Below are positions 53,744-62,897 of a stretch of DNA of 64,000 nucleotides, in pieces. Both the position numbers and the translations under genes were made by a program. Within the stretch, counting starts at the first letter, position 1. The number at the start of each line of letters is the position of its first letter. The stretch is from Buttiauxella ferragutiae (lineage in GTDB: Bacteria > Pseudomonadota > Gammaproteobacteria > Enterobacterales > Enterobacteriaceae): assembly GCF_001654915.1 (NCBI RefSeq), contig NZ_LXEQ01000027.1. The stretch is one strand, 5' to 3'. Under the pieces are notes generated by a model. It was not told the DNA's origin, did not search any database, and saw only the letters and a list, made by a program, of their open reading frames with translations.

Positions 53744-54518
53744 ACAGCACCTGAATTTTGGGCTGGATATGGCGATCCACCACCAGCCGATGGGCTTTAG
53801 CTATGGCGAAGAGGTGATTGGCCCCGTACCGGAGATCCGTAAACTCGATCAGATCCGCGCCTCGTTGCGCGATCCGGCATGCAATGGCCCGGAAGACGTG
53901 TATGCCATCGTGATGGATGTGGCGCGTTTGCAGGACACCGATGAGCTTAAAAAACGCATGCTGCTGTTTGGCGTGGTGACTTACGCTTCTGGCCGCCTGG
54001 GCGATGAGCCGATTCGCAGCCAGGGACATATTCACCGCATCAGTGAACACAGCGGTTGGTCGCCGCCTGAGCTGTATGAAATCTGGCAGGGCAAAGCGAT
54101 TATCTACATGCAGGAATATGTAGCTGACGACCCAGGGCGCTGTTTTGCGGTTTGCGCGGGGCCTGGTGAGAAAGTGCTGGTGCCGCCGGGTTGGGCACAC
54201 GCGACGATTTCTGCCTCGCCGGATGAACCGCTGACGTTTGGTGCCTGGTGCGACCGGGAATATGGTTTCGAATACGATGCGGTGCGGGCATACAAGGGGC
54301 TGGCGTGGTATCCGCTTTTGCAAGATGAGCATATTGCCTGGCAGCATAATCGCCGTTATATGCCGGGGCGTTTACAGGTGACCTCGCCACGCCAATATAC
54401 CGAATTTGGGATTACCGATGCGCCGCTGTATCAACAATTTATTGATGATCCGGCGCGTTTTCAGTTTATTTCAAAGCCGGGAATGGTGAGCGGGAAGTGG
54501 GTGGGGTTCCATCCTTAA
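53736..54518 (+). CDS. Second cupin-type phosphoglucose isomerase-family protein
   Basis: The 260-residue protein begins MAEQHLNFGLDM, overlapping the first cupin by eight bases. The cupin core SQGHIHRISEHSGWSPPELYEIWQGKAIIYMQEYV, with His pair, Glu and VLVPPGWAHATIS, retains likely metal ligands, so both tandem proteins may be active, perhaps as a heteromer or on two substrates. Sequence identity between the two is low. It converges on the PTS operon across REP-like repeats. Confidence 0.82.
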   Translation: MAEQHLNFGLDMAIHHQPMGFSYGEEVIGPVPEIRKLDQIRASLRDPACNGPEDVYAIVMDVARLQDTDELKKRMLLFGVVTYASGRLGDEPIRSQGHIHRISEHSGWSPPELYEIWQGKAIIYMQEYVADDPGRCFAVCAGPGEKVLVPPGWAHATISASPDEPLTFGAWCDREYGFEYDAVRAYKGLAWYPLLQDEHIAWQHNRRYMPGRLQVTSPRQYTEFGITDAPLYQQFIDDPARFQFISKPGMVSGKWVGFHP

Positions 54519-54532
54519 AAAAGTCGGGTGAC

Positions 54533-54594
54533 GCTGCGCTTACCCGACCTACGAGTTTGGTGTCGTAGGGGGGATAAGCGCAGCGTCATCCACC
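54533..54594. repeat. REP-like palindrome pair between convergent operons
   Basis: GTCGGGTGACGC to GCGCTTACCCGAC at 54533-54548 and beyond, and GGGGGATAAGCGCAGCGTCATCC at about 54568-54590, are two REP-type units. They lie between the cupin gene and the EIID gene, both ending here, and may serve as a transcriptional barrier. The unit type is the same as at 18148-18215. Confidence 0.72.
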
Positions 54595-54599
54595 ATGTT

Positions 54600-55415
54600 T
54601 TACGAGAACAGCCCCACAGCCACACCCGCCGCCGCCAACACCAATAACAACAACATTGCTTTCACCGGTGACACACCGCGTTTCGCCATCAAATACCAGG
54701 TGCCAATCACCACTAATAGCGGCAACAGGTTCGGGAAAATTCCGTCCAGCATCTGCTGCACATGAATATTCACGCCATCTTTGGTGACAAACTCTAGCCC
54801 AGTGCCGAGTTTCACGTAACTTGCCGCCACGCCGCCCATCACGAACACGCCTAATAACGATAGCGCTTCACGCAGGCGGGTTGATTTGCTGCTTACCAGC
54901 ATCTCAACCGAGGTTGACCCCATGCGGTAGCCTTTCAGGAACAGGAACCACGAGCCGGGAATAATAATCGCCAGCCACGCCACGCAATAAAACAGTGGCC
55001 CGAGAATGTTGCCGCCCGCTGCCAGCGCCATGCCGATACTGAGCAGAATCGGGATCAGCATGCCTGGTATCATCGAATCACCAATCCCCGCCACCGGCCC
55101 CATCAGGCCAACTTTCAGCGTGTTGATGGTTTCGCCGTCTATCGGCTCGCCGTTGGCGCGTTTCTCCTCAAGACCCAGCACCATGCCGTTGACGATCGCC
55201 CCCAGCTGCGGCTCGGTGTTGTAGAACGACGCATGGCGTTTGAGCATCTCTTTGCGTTGTTCGTCATCGGGATAGAGCTTTTTCGCCACCGGCAACATAC
55301 TCAAACAAAAGCCGAATGACTCAAGGCGCTCAAAGCTCATGGACGAAAGGTTGTACATCATCCAACTGCGCCAGCAACGGCGCAAATCCTGGCGAGTGAG
55401 TTTACGTTCTTCCAT
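54600..55415 (-). CDS. Mannose-type PTS enzyme IID
   Basis: The 271-residue membrane component shows the EIID signature GLMGPVAGIGDSMIPGMLIPILLS and an N-terminal LTRQDLRRCWRSWMMYNLSSMSFERLESFGF. It forms the sugar channel with EIIC. A single base is shared with the EIIC stop (TGATG). It is last gene of the PTS operon. Confidence 0.93.
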   Translation of the reverse strand: MEERKLTRQDLRRCWRSWMMYNLSSMSFERLESFGFCLSMLPVAKKLYPDDEQRKEMLKRHASFYNTEPQLGAIVNGMVLGLEEKRANGEPIDGETINTLKVGLMGPVAGIGDSMIPGMLIPILLSIGMALAAGGNILGPLFYCVAWLAIIIPGSWFLFLKGYRMGSTSVEMLVSSKSTRLREALSLLGVFVMGGVAASYVKLGTGLEFVTKDGVNIHVQQMLDGIFPNLLPLLVVIGTWYLMAKRGVSPVKAMLLLLVLAAAGVAVGLFS

Positions 55416-56212
55416 CAGAATTCATCCTCATCATCAGCGGGCGTGGAGGCTGTGCGTTCAGCCTGCGGCTCAGGTTTGTAGTTGTAGTGAATCAGTGCCA
55501 GCAACGCGCCGACAATCACCAGCGCCACCATGTTTAGCTTCAGGAAAACAATGCAGATAAACCCCACCAGGAAGTAAATCAACATGCTGTAATTCTTGAT
55601 AATTTGCTTAAGCAAAATCGCGATACCGACCGCAGGCAGAATCCCGCCCAACACGTTCATGGTGGAAAGCACGATGTGCGGCAGGCTGTCCATAAAGGCG
55701 TTGATGTACTGCGCGCCGAAATAGACTGCGATAAACGTCGGAATAAAACGCATCAGGAAATTGGTGGCTTGCGGCCAGATAGCACTGTTGAGATACACGC
55801 CGCGTTCGTCGCCTTTCTCCAGTGCGATATCCGCGCGGTGGTTCCACCAGGAATTGAGCACCATCATGGCGTTAAACAACACCGTACCCGCAATGCCGAT
55901 GGTCGCAGCCAGCGCCACAGCCACTTCCGGGCCTTTATTGGAAAGAATGCCGAGTGCGATTGCCGGGAAAGCAACAAAGTTGAGATCCGCAGGCATCGAA
56001 CCGCCGGGAGTGACCATCGCGATATACACGGCCTGAACCGCCACGCCGATGATAATCCCGGTTTGCACATCGCCGAGAATAAAACCTACCAGCATCCCTG
56101 AAACCAGTGGGCGGGTAATTAAATACCAGCCGCCGGTCAACCCCAGCAGCCATGGGCTGCTAAGTGCACCGAGGTAACAGAGAATGCCGATTAGAGCTGC
56201 TTCGAAAGCCAT
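55415..56212 (-). CDS. Mannose-type PTS enzyme IIC
   Basis: The 265-residue membrane component begins MAFEAALIGILCYLGAL, has seven or more helices and the conserved VTPGGSMPADLNFVAFPAIALGI block. It carries the main sugar pathway with EIID. A Glu/Asp-rich cytosolic tail (PADDEDEF) ends the protein. It lies 12 bases after the EIIB gene. Confidence 0.93.
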   Translation of the reverse strand: MAFEAALIGILCYLGALSSPWLLGLTGGWYLITRPLVSGMLVGFILGDVQTGIIIGVAVQAVYIAMVTPGGSMPADLNFVAFPAIALGILSNKGPEVAVALAATIGIAGTVLFNAMMVLNSWWNHRADIALEKGDERGVYLNSAIWPQATNFLMRFIPTFIAVYFGAQYINAFMDSLPHIVLSTMNVLGGILPAVGIAILLKQIIKNYSMLIYFLVGFICIVFLKLNMVALVIVGALLALIHYNYKPEPQAERTASTPADDEDEF

Positions 56213-56224
56213 AAATGCACTCCT

Positions 56225-56719
56225 TTATTTGAGTTTTTGTCGAGCATCCTGCCAGCTGTAACTGCTGGCATCAGGTACCAGTCGAAATTCAATCTGATGC
56301 CCGCGCAGCAGCAGATAGTCGAACGCCGCTATCTCTTCGGGGTTCACAGATTGATTCGGGCCAATGGTGGTGGTGGTGGCTCGCGCGCTCATCGGGCCAA
56401 CGTTGATTTTCTTATTGCTGTTTTGCAGGCTGATACCCGCTTCCTCAATGCGTTTTAGCGTTACCGGAGATTTACCAATCACAAAATAGTGCTTCTCACT
56501 GGCGATGATCTTTGGCAGTTTTTCAATCGCGGTGGCGGTATCAAACAGCCAGACTTTGGTGTCCTGCACAGCGCCTTTCATCACCGATGACAACAGCGGA
56601 TCGGCGGCAACGGCATCATCAATGGCGACGATCCCATCGCACGGCAACTCTTTTGCCCAGCGGGTGATCAGCTGGCCGTGGATCACTCGATCGTCAATGC
56701 GCACAAAAGAAATACTCAT
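56225..56719 (-). CDS. Mannose-type PTS enzyme IIB
   Basis: The 164-residue cytoplasmic phosphocarrier has the EIIB-Man active site FVRIDDRVIHGQLITRW, with phospho-accepting His14. It passes phosphate from EIIA to the incoming sugar. Nine bases separate it from EIIA. Length is normal for a stand-alone EIIB of the mannose family. Confidence 0.94.
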   Translation of the reverse strand: MSISFVRIDDRVIHGQLITRWAKELPCDGIVAIDDAVAADPLLSSVMKGAVQDTKVWLFDTATAIEKLPKIIASEKHYFVIGKSPVTLKRIEEAGISLQNSNKKINVGPMSARATTTTIGPNQSVNPEEIAAFDYLLLRGHQIEFRLVPDASSYSWQDARQKLK

Positions 56720-56728
56720 CGTTGCCCC

Positions 56729-57157
56729 TTAGAAATCATCAGATTGTGTGGTTTCAGTCAGTTGCGCCTGAACCAGCGTGTCGTGTGTTTCTGCCAGTAA
56801 AACCTCTGCCGCCTGTGCGACATCGGTCAGGTCTTTTATTTCATCGCTCAGCAATACCATCGGGAAATTCACCCCGCCTAACACCGCCATAGGTGGCTGC
56901 GTTTGCGGGTCGAATGCATGATGGCAGGCGATATTCCACGGCGTGCCGCTTTGCAAATCGCATAACACCAGCACGCCGTCAGCACCTTTACCGGCCTGTT
57001 TCAGCACTTCGGCAAACTCATCGCCAAAACTATTGATGCCCTTGTTTTCCGTCAGCATCACGGGGAAAACATGCGGCAGTTCGCCGTAGACCATTTTGCC
57101 GCCAGCCAGTAATGCTTCGGCAAGCGAGCCATGTGTTGCCAGAATCACGTTGATCAT
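56729..57157 (-). CDS. Mannose-type PTS enzyme IIA
   Basis: The 142-residue protein begins MINVILATHGSLAEALLAG with phospho-accepting His9 and has VLCDLQSGTPWNIA and GGVNFPMVLL, the canonical blocks. It takes phosphate from HPr. It is the intact counterpart of the His-lacking homologue at 36869. It lies four bases after the isomerase-like gene. Confidence 0.93.
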   Translation of the reverse strand: MINVILATHGSLAEALLAGGKMVYGELPHVFPVMLTENKGINSFGDEFAEVLKQAGKGADGVLVLCDLQSGTPWNIACHHAFDPQTQPPMAVLGGVNFPMVLLSDEIKDLTDVAQAAEVLLAETHDTLVQAQLTETTQSDDF

Positions 57158-57161
57158 CTTG

Positions 57162-58910
57162 TTATCCTCTTACCCAGGCTTTCATGGTGGCGAGTTGCTG
57201 ACCCGCAGCACAACCGTATGGGGAAATGCGATATTCGCCGACAGCCGCCGGCACAATGAAGGTTTCGGCGTAATGCACCACAAAGGGTTCGAATGCGCCG
57301 TGCGGGCTTTCAACCAGAGCGGCATCGCCTTCAACCAGATTCAATACGTTGACGCCGCCGTGGGTGTGGTGGGTGACCGGTTGAGTAAACCAGTGGCGAC
57401 GGGTTTCGATAAATTCACGTTCATGCAGGCCGGTGCGTTCTTCACTCCAGCCATCGCCTGCGGCAATCGACTCAAAATGGTTGACCAGATGTTCGGACAC
57501 CCATTGCGTATCGCGTTGCCAGTCAATCACTTGTGCGCCGTGTTCAAGATGCACCGGGCGCGGCAGGCCATCCAGACCCAAACGCCCCCAGTCCCACAAT
57601 TTGAAGGTGAAAATGTACGGCGTGGCGCTGATTTCCAGCACCATCGCGCCGGATCCGGAACAGTGCACGGTACCTGCCGGGATCAGGAAGTGATCGTGTT
57701 TACGCGCCGGAAAACGATTCACAAATTTCTCGTCATCAAACGCTTTTTCGCCACGTTGGGCGGCCGCGAGATCGTCGAGCATTTCTTGTGGACTGATACC
57801 TGTTTTGGTCCCCAGATACACTTCGGCACCCGGTTCGGCTTCCAGCATGTAATAGCTCTCATCCTGGGTGTAGTGCATGCCGAAATGCTGCTGGATATAT
57901 TCGGTTACCGGATGAACCTGGAAGCTTAAATTCTGCCCGCCGATGGTATCGAGGAAATCGAAACGGATCGGGAACTCCGCACCAAAACGGGCATGGACGC
58001 GCTCGCCAAGCAGCGGACGCGGGTAAAGCAACACCAGATCCTGAGAGGGGATCTCGATCCGCACATCACCAAAACGCAGTAACAGGCTGTTCTCCTCGGG
58101 CACACAGTCAAAACACCATGCGTAATTTGGCTTTGAGGGATCGAGATCGAATTTATCTTTCATCCATTGCCCGCCCCAGACGCCTGGGTCGAAGAATGGC
58201 ACCACGCGGAACGGTTGTTGCGTGGTTTGTTGCAGCGCGCAGCGCAGCGCTTCGCCGCTGACCATCGCCGGTTGTTCGGCGTTATTGGTATCGAGCAGGA
58301 AATCCGCACGCTTCAGCAACGGTGTTTTATGGCGGTCAAACACGCGCCATTCAATGAAAAAGGCACGCTTGTAACGGCGCAGAATATCTTCATCGGTGTT
58401 ATTCGCACCCCAGTTGCCGAGTTCGCCACGGCGAAAACGCTGCTGGATTTCCCAGCGCGCCAGATCCGCATACACCAGCACATCACCGCTATGAATTAGT
58501 GCGGCTCCTGGGCCGTAAACCACCACCAGGCCTGATGTGATGTCAGCGACTTCACGCTGCGCTTGTGCCAGTTTGTCGGGGCAGAAAAACTCAGGTAACT
58601 GGTGGCAAGAAAGTACGCCGAATACGCGGTCATCCGTCAGGTTATAGGCCAGTAAATCATGCAGATGTTGTTCACTGATGCGCGCAGATTCCGCGTTAAT
58701 CACGCATTGCGGGTTCAGTTGGCTAATCAATTGTGCGTGGAGCGTGTCGAGTTCAACGCCGGGATAGCAGTCAATCACCAGCACGGTTTTCGCTGAGCGT
58801 GTCAGTTTCTCGCTTACTGCATGTTTGATGGCAGACCATCCCTGCCAGGCTTGATGGTCAAATCCCGAAACGCGGACTTCGGGATACTTGTCATAAGATG
58901 CCGGATACAT
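57162..58910 (-). CDS. Class I phosphomannose isomerase-like protein with N-terminal extension
   Basis: The 582-residue protein has a C-terminal type I PMI part (about 235-582): PFFDPGVWGGQW, QNLSFQVHP with Gln and His ligands, DESYYMLEAEPGAEVYLG with Glu, IPAGTVHCSGSG with His, and LEISATPYIFTFKLWDWGR. The first 230 residues form a separate domain with VLVIDCYPGVELDTL and no clear P-loop, of unknown role. E. coli ManA is about 390 residues, so this is a larger subtype. It is first in the PTS operon and likely isomerises the imported sugar phosphate. AGGGAG precedes the start. Confidence 0.85.
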   Translation of the reverse strand: MYPASYDKYPEVRVSGFDHQAWQGWSAIKHAVSEKLTRSAKTVLVIDCYPGVELDTLHAQLISQLNPQCVINAESARISEQHLHDLLAYNLTDDRVFGVLSCHQLPEFFCPDKLAQAQREVADITSGLVVVYGPGAALIHSGDVLVYADLARWEIQQRFRRGELGNWGANNTDEDILRRYKRAFFIEWRVFDRHKTPLLKRADFLLDTNNAEQPAMVSGEALRCALQQTTQQPFRVVPFFDPGVWGGQWMKDKFDLDPSKPNYAWCFDCVPEENSLLLRFGDVRIEIPSQDLVLLYPRPLLGERVHARFGAEFPIRFDFLDTIGGQNLSFQVHPVTEYIQQHFGMHYTQDESYYMLEAEPGAEVYLGTKTGISPQEMLDDLAAAQRGEKAFDDEKFVNRFPARKHDHFLIPAGTVHCSGSGAMVLEISATPYIFTFKLWDWGRLGLDGLPRPVHLEHGAQVIDWQRDTQWVSEHLVNHFESIAAGDGWSEERTGLHEREFIETRRHWFTQPVTHHTHGGVNVLNLVEGDAALVESPHGAFEPFVVHYAETFIVPAAVGEYRISPYGCAAGQQLATMKAWVRG

Positions 58911-58938
58911 AGTTTTCTCCCTGTTTCTGATAGATTAA

Positions 58939-59076
58939 GATTAATCGATTAACCGTCTTTGAACAGAGTGGTAAACGCGATTAACCTGTCACTTTTGCTA
59001 AGATGTTGCCTAAAGTTGGGTTATCTGTGATGGCATTCACACGTGGATAAGCAAATTTTTGGTTATTCGATTAATC
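58939..59076. promoter_or_regulatory. Two LacI-type operators in the divergent gap
   Basis: GATTAATCGATTAACC (58939-58954) and GGTTATTCGATTAATC (59061-59076) each differ from the palindrome at 53120 by one or two bases. They flank the gap between the isomerase-PTS operon and the lacI-type gene, so the regulator probably controls that operon and itself. Confidence 0.75.
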
Positions 59077-59108
59077 TATTGGGAATTACGTAATTCCGAG
59101 GAGTGCCG

Positions 59109-60140
59109 ATGAGTACCGTTACCCTTGCCCAGGTGGCAAAACAAGCGGAAGTTTCCACCGCAACCGTTTCGATGGTGCTGCGCAATCGTGGCCGCATTTC
59201 TGACGCTACTCGCCAGCGCGTGCTCAAAGCTCTGGATGATTTGGGCTACGTGTACAACCAGACAGCAGCGAATTTACGCAACCGCACCAGCAACCAGGTG
59301 GGGCTGTTATTGCACGACATCACCAACCCTTTTTACGGTGAAATGACGGCGGGACTTAGCCAGGAAATGGAACGCCATGACTTGCTGCTGTTTCTGGCAA
59401 ACAGTGAGGAATCAGGCGAGCGTCAGCAAAAGTTCGTTGATTCTCTGATGCGCAATAACGCCTGCGGCATGGTGTTGTGCGCGGCGCGGGAAACGCCTCC
59501 GCTGTTTTTTGAAACCCTGAAGCGGCGCAATATTCCGGCGATTATGGTGGTGCGCCCGATGGATGACGTGGATTTCGATTTTGTCGGCACCGACAACTTC
59601 CTTGGCACCCAACTGGCAACACAACATTTGCTGCGCATGGGGCATCGCAATATTGCGTTTATCGGCGGTAGTGAAAACTCTATCAGCCGGGCGCAGCGTA
59701 TCGGCGGTTACAGCAGCAAATTGCTGGAGCATCGAATACAGCCGAAAAGCGAATGGGTGGTTTCATCGCTTGCCAGCCAAAGTGATGGGGCGCGGGTGGC
59801 CGAGGAGTTGTTCCGCCGTTACCCAGAAATTACGGCAGCGGTGTGTTATCAGGATATTGTGGCATTGGGCGTGATGCAGACGCTGCGCAAAATGGGGCGT
59901 CAGACCGGTGTGGATTTCGCGCTGGTGGGGTTTGACGATATTACCGAAGCGTCGTTAGTGCAGCCTGCATTGACCACTGTTTCGGTGGCAGCCAAAGAGA
60001 TTGGCCGCAAAGCCGGAGAGTTGTTGTTTAGCCGCATTCAGGGCAACGACGAGCCGCCAAAACGGATTATTCTCCCGCCCACGCTGGTGGTGCGGGAGTC
60101 ATGTGGTTACCCGTCATACTTCAAGCCGCAGGTGCGTTGA
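59109..60140 (+). CDS. LacI-family transcriptional repressor
   Basis: The 343-residue protein has a LacI helix-turn-helix (TLAQVAKQAEVSTATVSMVLRNRGRISDATRQRVLKALDDLGY) and a periplasmic-binding-like effector domain (VGLLLHDITNPFYGEMTAGL; FALVGFDDITEASLVQPALTTV). It resembles the MalI branch. ATG 59109 has GGAG six bases upstream; the GTG two codons earlier is less likely. It is divergent from the PTS operon. Its final codons (FKPQVR, stop 60138-60140) lie inside an ERIC-like repeat. Confidence 0.9.
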   Translation: MSTVTLAQVAKQAEVSTATVSMVLRNRGRISDATRQRVLKALDDLGYVYNQTAANLRNRTSNQVGLLLHDITNPFYGEMTAGLSQEMERHDLLLFLANSEESGERQQKFVDSLMRNNACGMVLCAARETPPLFFETLKRRNIPAIMVVRPMDDVDFDFVGTDNFLGTQLATQHLLRMGHRNIAFIGGSENSISRAQRIGGYSSKLLEHRIQPKSEWVVSSLASQSDGARVAEELFRRYPEITAAVCYQDIVALGVMQTLRKMGRQTGVDFALVGFDDITEASLVQPALTTVSVAAKEIGRKAGELLFSRIQGNDEPPKRIILPPTLVVRESCGYPSYFKPQVR

Positions 60141-60232
60141 CTGCACCCGCGCGTCCCAGTCACATAGTTAGCTATGCTCCTGGGAACTTACGGCCTGGTC
60201 GCCTTCCTGCAACTCGAATTATTTAGGGTATG
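60120..60232. repeat. ERIC-like repeat spanning both gene ends
   Basis: TTCAAGCCGCAGGTGCGTTG at the left and CTTCCTGCAACTCGAATTAT at the right are ERIC-type ends, with an inner stem TCCCAGTCACATAG to CTATGCTCCTGGGA. It lacks the standard ERIC core, so it is a shortened or diverged member. It covers the stop of the lacI-type gene and the stop (60219-60221) of the convergent glycosidase. Confidence 0.8.
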
Positions 60233-61304
60233 AATGAGTTAAACGGCGCACCAATTCCATTTCGCGCTGGCGGAAGGGAATGCCGTATTCGTCGAGCACA
60301 TCGTGGAACCATAATTGCGCATAATCCACGCCGCTTTTGCGTACTGACGGCCAGGGGAGGGTGGTTTGCGTTTTGCCGCGTACCAGCCCCCACTGGTAAC
60401 AACCGACGTTCAGGGCGGCAAACAGCGGCAGTTGCTCCTCCATAATGCAACCGACGTGGCGCGCCAGCCATTCAGTGCATAACAGCGGGCGCTCGAACGT
60501 ATGCCAGAAGCGCAATACTTGCAGCATTTTCGGCGTTGCAAGATATGCGTGGAAACTCACCACGTCCGAAAGCCTGGCGGCGGCAACGTCGATTGGATGC
60601 GCGAAATACTCCGTTAGCGGTTGATCGGGATCCTGCGAAATATGCCATGCGCCAACAGTCAGCGGTTGCGCAGGATCTTCGTCACGCGCCCAGGCGAAAA
60701 CTTTATGCAGCAGCTCCAGCGCAAAATGTTCCAGTTTTTCATCGAACTGTATTTCCTCAAGCCCGCTGGTAAACGTGCCACGGTTGCCTGGCTCGTTGTA
60801 CAAATCCCAGATAGCGATGCGCGAATCGCTTCTGAAATGGCGCACAATGTCTCGCACGTAGCGCTCAAGCTGCGGCCACATCTCGCGGTTGCAGACAATT
60901 TCTCGCCCAGGGCTGGCTGCCGCCTGGCTGTTATGTTTGCCGGGAATCGGTGCTTTTTGTGGCCCTAAAAATGGTTCGTCCCCGGAAAACGCACAGTCAT
61001 CCATTAATGTCAGCATCACTTTTATGCTGTGGCTATCGGCTATCGCCAGAAACTGTTCGATACGCTCCAGCAGCCCGTCGCGGTCGTTCTGCCAGACAAT
61101 AAACGGCAGATTGATGCGCAGTTGGTTATAGCCAATCTCCTGCGCCCAACCCAGTTCCTGGTCGATGGTTTCGGCGTCAAAAGTTTCGCGTTGCCACAGT
61201 TCTGTCCAGTTCACGGCACTGCGTGGCAGGTAGTTAAAGCCGCAGATCCAGCCCTGATTTTTGTGCCATTCTGCGGCTTGTTGTTTGCTCCATTGGGTAC
61301 GCAT
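60219..61304 (-). CDS. GH5-like (clan A) cytoplasmic glycoside hydrolase
   Basis: The 361-residue protein has a TIM-barrel with acid/base Glu171 in IWDLYNEPG and nucleophile Glu278 in LLCTEWLAR, as in clan GH-A enzymes annotated as cellulase or 1,4-beta-xylanase. There is no signal peptide, so it acts on an imported oligosaccharide or glycoside. AGGAG precedes the start. The last codons (YPK and TAA) lie in the ERIC-like repeat. It is downstream of a GPH symporter gene by 12 bases. Confidence 0.82.
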   Translation of the reverse strand: MRTQWSKQQAAEWHKNQGWICGFNYLPRSAVNWTELWQRETFDAETIDQELGWAQEIGYNQLRINLPFIVWQNDRDGLLERIEQFLAIADSHSIKVMLTLMDDCAFSGDEPFLGPQKAPIPGKHNSQAAASPGREIVCNREMWPQLERYVRDIVRHFRSDSRIAIWDLYNEPGNRGTFTSGLEEIQFDEKLEHFALELLHKVFAWARDEDPAQPLTVGAWHISQDPDQPLTEYFAHPIDVAAARLSDVVSFHAYLATPKMLQVLRFWHTFERPLLCTEWLARHVGCIMEEQLPLFAALNVGCYQWGLVRGKTQTTLPWPSVRKSGVDYAQLWFHDVLDEYGIPFRQREMELVRRLTHSYPK

Positions 61305-61316
61305 GTGTCGGCTCCT

Positions 61317-62858
61317 TTACGGTGCATCTGGGGTTAAAGTTGCGGTGGTTTTACGCCCCGGCGTATTGCCCCAGACTTTGTCATATTCATAACCGGTAAG
61401 ATCTTTGATGACTTTGCGGGTTTCCATGTCGCAATCTTCCAGATTGCCGCCCAGTTTCAGGCGCGCCACTTCTTTGATCAGCGTCTTGTGGGATTCACGC
61501 GTTAACTTGAATTTGAACGTCATATAGAAGCTGATAGCCAGTAAGGCTGCGGTGGCAAAGATCATTAGCCCAACAATGGCGTGCAAGGCTTGAATAGGTT
61601 GCTCGCCCTGGCCTTTAACAAAACCGTTCTCTTCCAACACCACACCAATCAACATGATGGCTATCGCCACGGTACTTTTGCGGGTTAATACCATGACACC
61701 GGCAAATATTCCCTCGCGGCGTTTTTTGGTGACAATTTCATCAATGTCGGGAATAAAGCTGTAAATGTTCCATGGGATAAAATAAAGACCCGCACGCGAA
61801 ATACCCAATACCACAAATACTGCTGAGAACACCATGAACGAGACATTCAGGTTGGTGATATAGGCATAAAATAAGAAGGCTAATACCGAGAAAATACAGC
61901 CATAAGATAAACGCAGAGCAGCGGACGGTGAGAAGTCAAATTTGCTGAGGAGCATCATAAAGACAAATGTTCCCGGAACAGAAACAAATGCGGCAACGCT
62001 TAAATAACCTGAAACCGCAGCCGTATCCTGATGTAAACCGTAAACCACGTAATAGGTAAATACTGAACCAAAGACATCCATCGCCGTAAATGAGGCAATA
62101 TAGATAATAATGTGCTGGCGGAACATTTTAATTTTAAATGAGGAGAGAAGGTCTAAAACCAGGCTCTTTAAATGATGCCAGAGATTGCCGCTATTTGCGC
62201 CTTCCGCTTCGGGTTCAAACTCTTCGCGCACATCTTTCGCTTCCCAGGTGCACATCCAGGTAGTGAAGACGGCGATGCAGAAAATAGCCGAGAACAACAG
62301 GCCGGTGTAGGTATAAGTCATCGGGTTATCTTTGCCGGTGAACTGCATAATCACGCCCGGCACTGAAACTGCCAGAAAACCACCGAGTTGTGAACAGATC
62401 ATTCGCACACCCGATAAACGGGCGCGCTCGGCATAGCGGTTAGTCATTTCTGCGGCCAATGTTTCCCACGGCACCAGCACCATCGCTGACAGCAGTTCAA
62501 TGGAAAGATAGGTACCGAGATAATACCAATAGCCCATATCTGTTACCCACAGCAGGGCGTATAAGAACATCAGTGGGGCGCTGAGCAGTAAAAAGAAGCG
62601 ACGGCGACCGAAACGTTTACCCAGCCAGGTATTGGCGAAGTTATCGGTGATATAACCCATAATCGGGCTTAATACGGCGTCAATAACACGGGCAATAGCA
62701 AATATCGAACCGGCTTCCAGTACTGATAATCCACAATAGGTGGTGTAGAAAAATAATAACCATGTGCCAATAATGGCAAAAGCTCCGCCGCCAAATAAAT
62801 CGGTAACACCATATCCTATGGCTGTTCCGTAGCCAACTCTGCGTTCAGTAGGTTTCAT
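61317..62858 (-). CDS. GPH-family glycoside-pentoside-hexuronide:cation symporter
   Basis: The 513-residue protein has 12 helices and the GPH features GYGVTDLFGGGAFAIIGTWLLFFYT and RVIDAVLSPIMGYITDNFANTWLGKRFGRRRFFLL. Homologues (MelB, XynB, YicJ) carry glycosides or xylosides. A cytosolic C-terminal tail of about 50 residues extends beyond the last helix. It is between the Gfo/Idh/MocA and glycosidase genes in one operon, so it presumably imports the glycosidase substrate. Confidence 0.9.
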   Translation of the reverse strand: MKPTERRVGYGTAIGYGVTDLFGGGAFAIIGTWLLFFYTTYCGLSVLEAGSIFAIARVIDAVLSPIMGYITDNFANTWLGKRFGRRRFFLLLSAPLMFLYALLWVTDMGYWYYLGTYLSIELLSAMVLVPWETLAAEMTNRYAERARLSGVRMICSQLGGFLAVSVPGVIMQFTGKDNPMTYTYTGLLFSAIFCIAVFTTWMCTWEAKDVREEFEPEAEGANSGNLWHHLKSLVLDLLSSFKIKMFRQHIIIYIASFTAMDVFGSVFTYYVVYGLHQDTAAVSGYLSVAAFVSVPGTFVFMMLLSKFDFSPSAALRLSYGCIFSVLAFLFYAYITNLNVSFMVFSAVFVVLGISRAGLYFIPWNIYSFIPDIDEIVTKKRREGIFAGVMVLTRKSTVAIAIMLIGVVLEENGFVKGQGEQPIQALHAIVGLMIFATAALLAISFYMTFKFKLTRESHKTLIKEVARLKLGGNLEDCDMETRKVIKDLTGYEYDKVWGNTPGRKTTATLTPDAP

Positions 62859-62897
62859 ATTGTTATTCCATTTTTGTAGGGCAAAAGGAAAGTGTGT

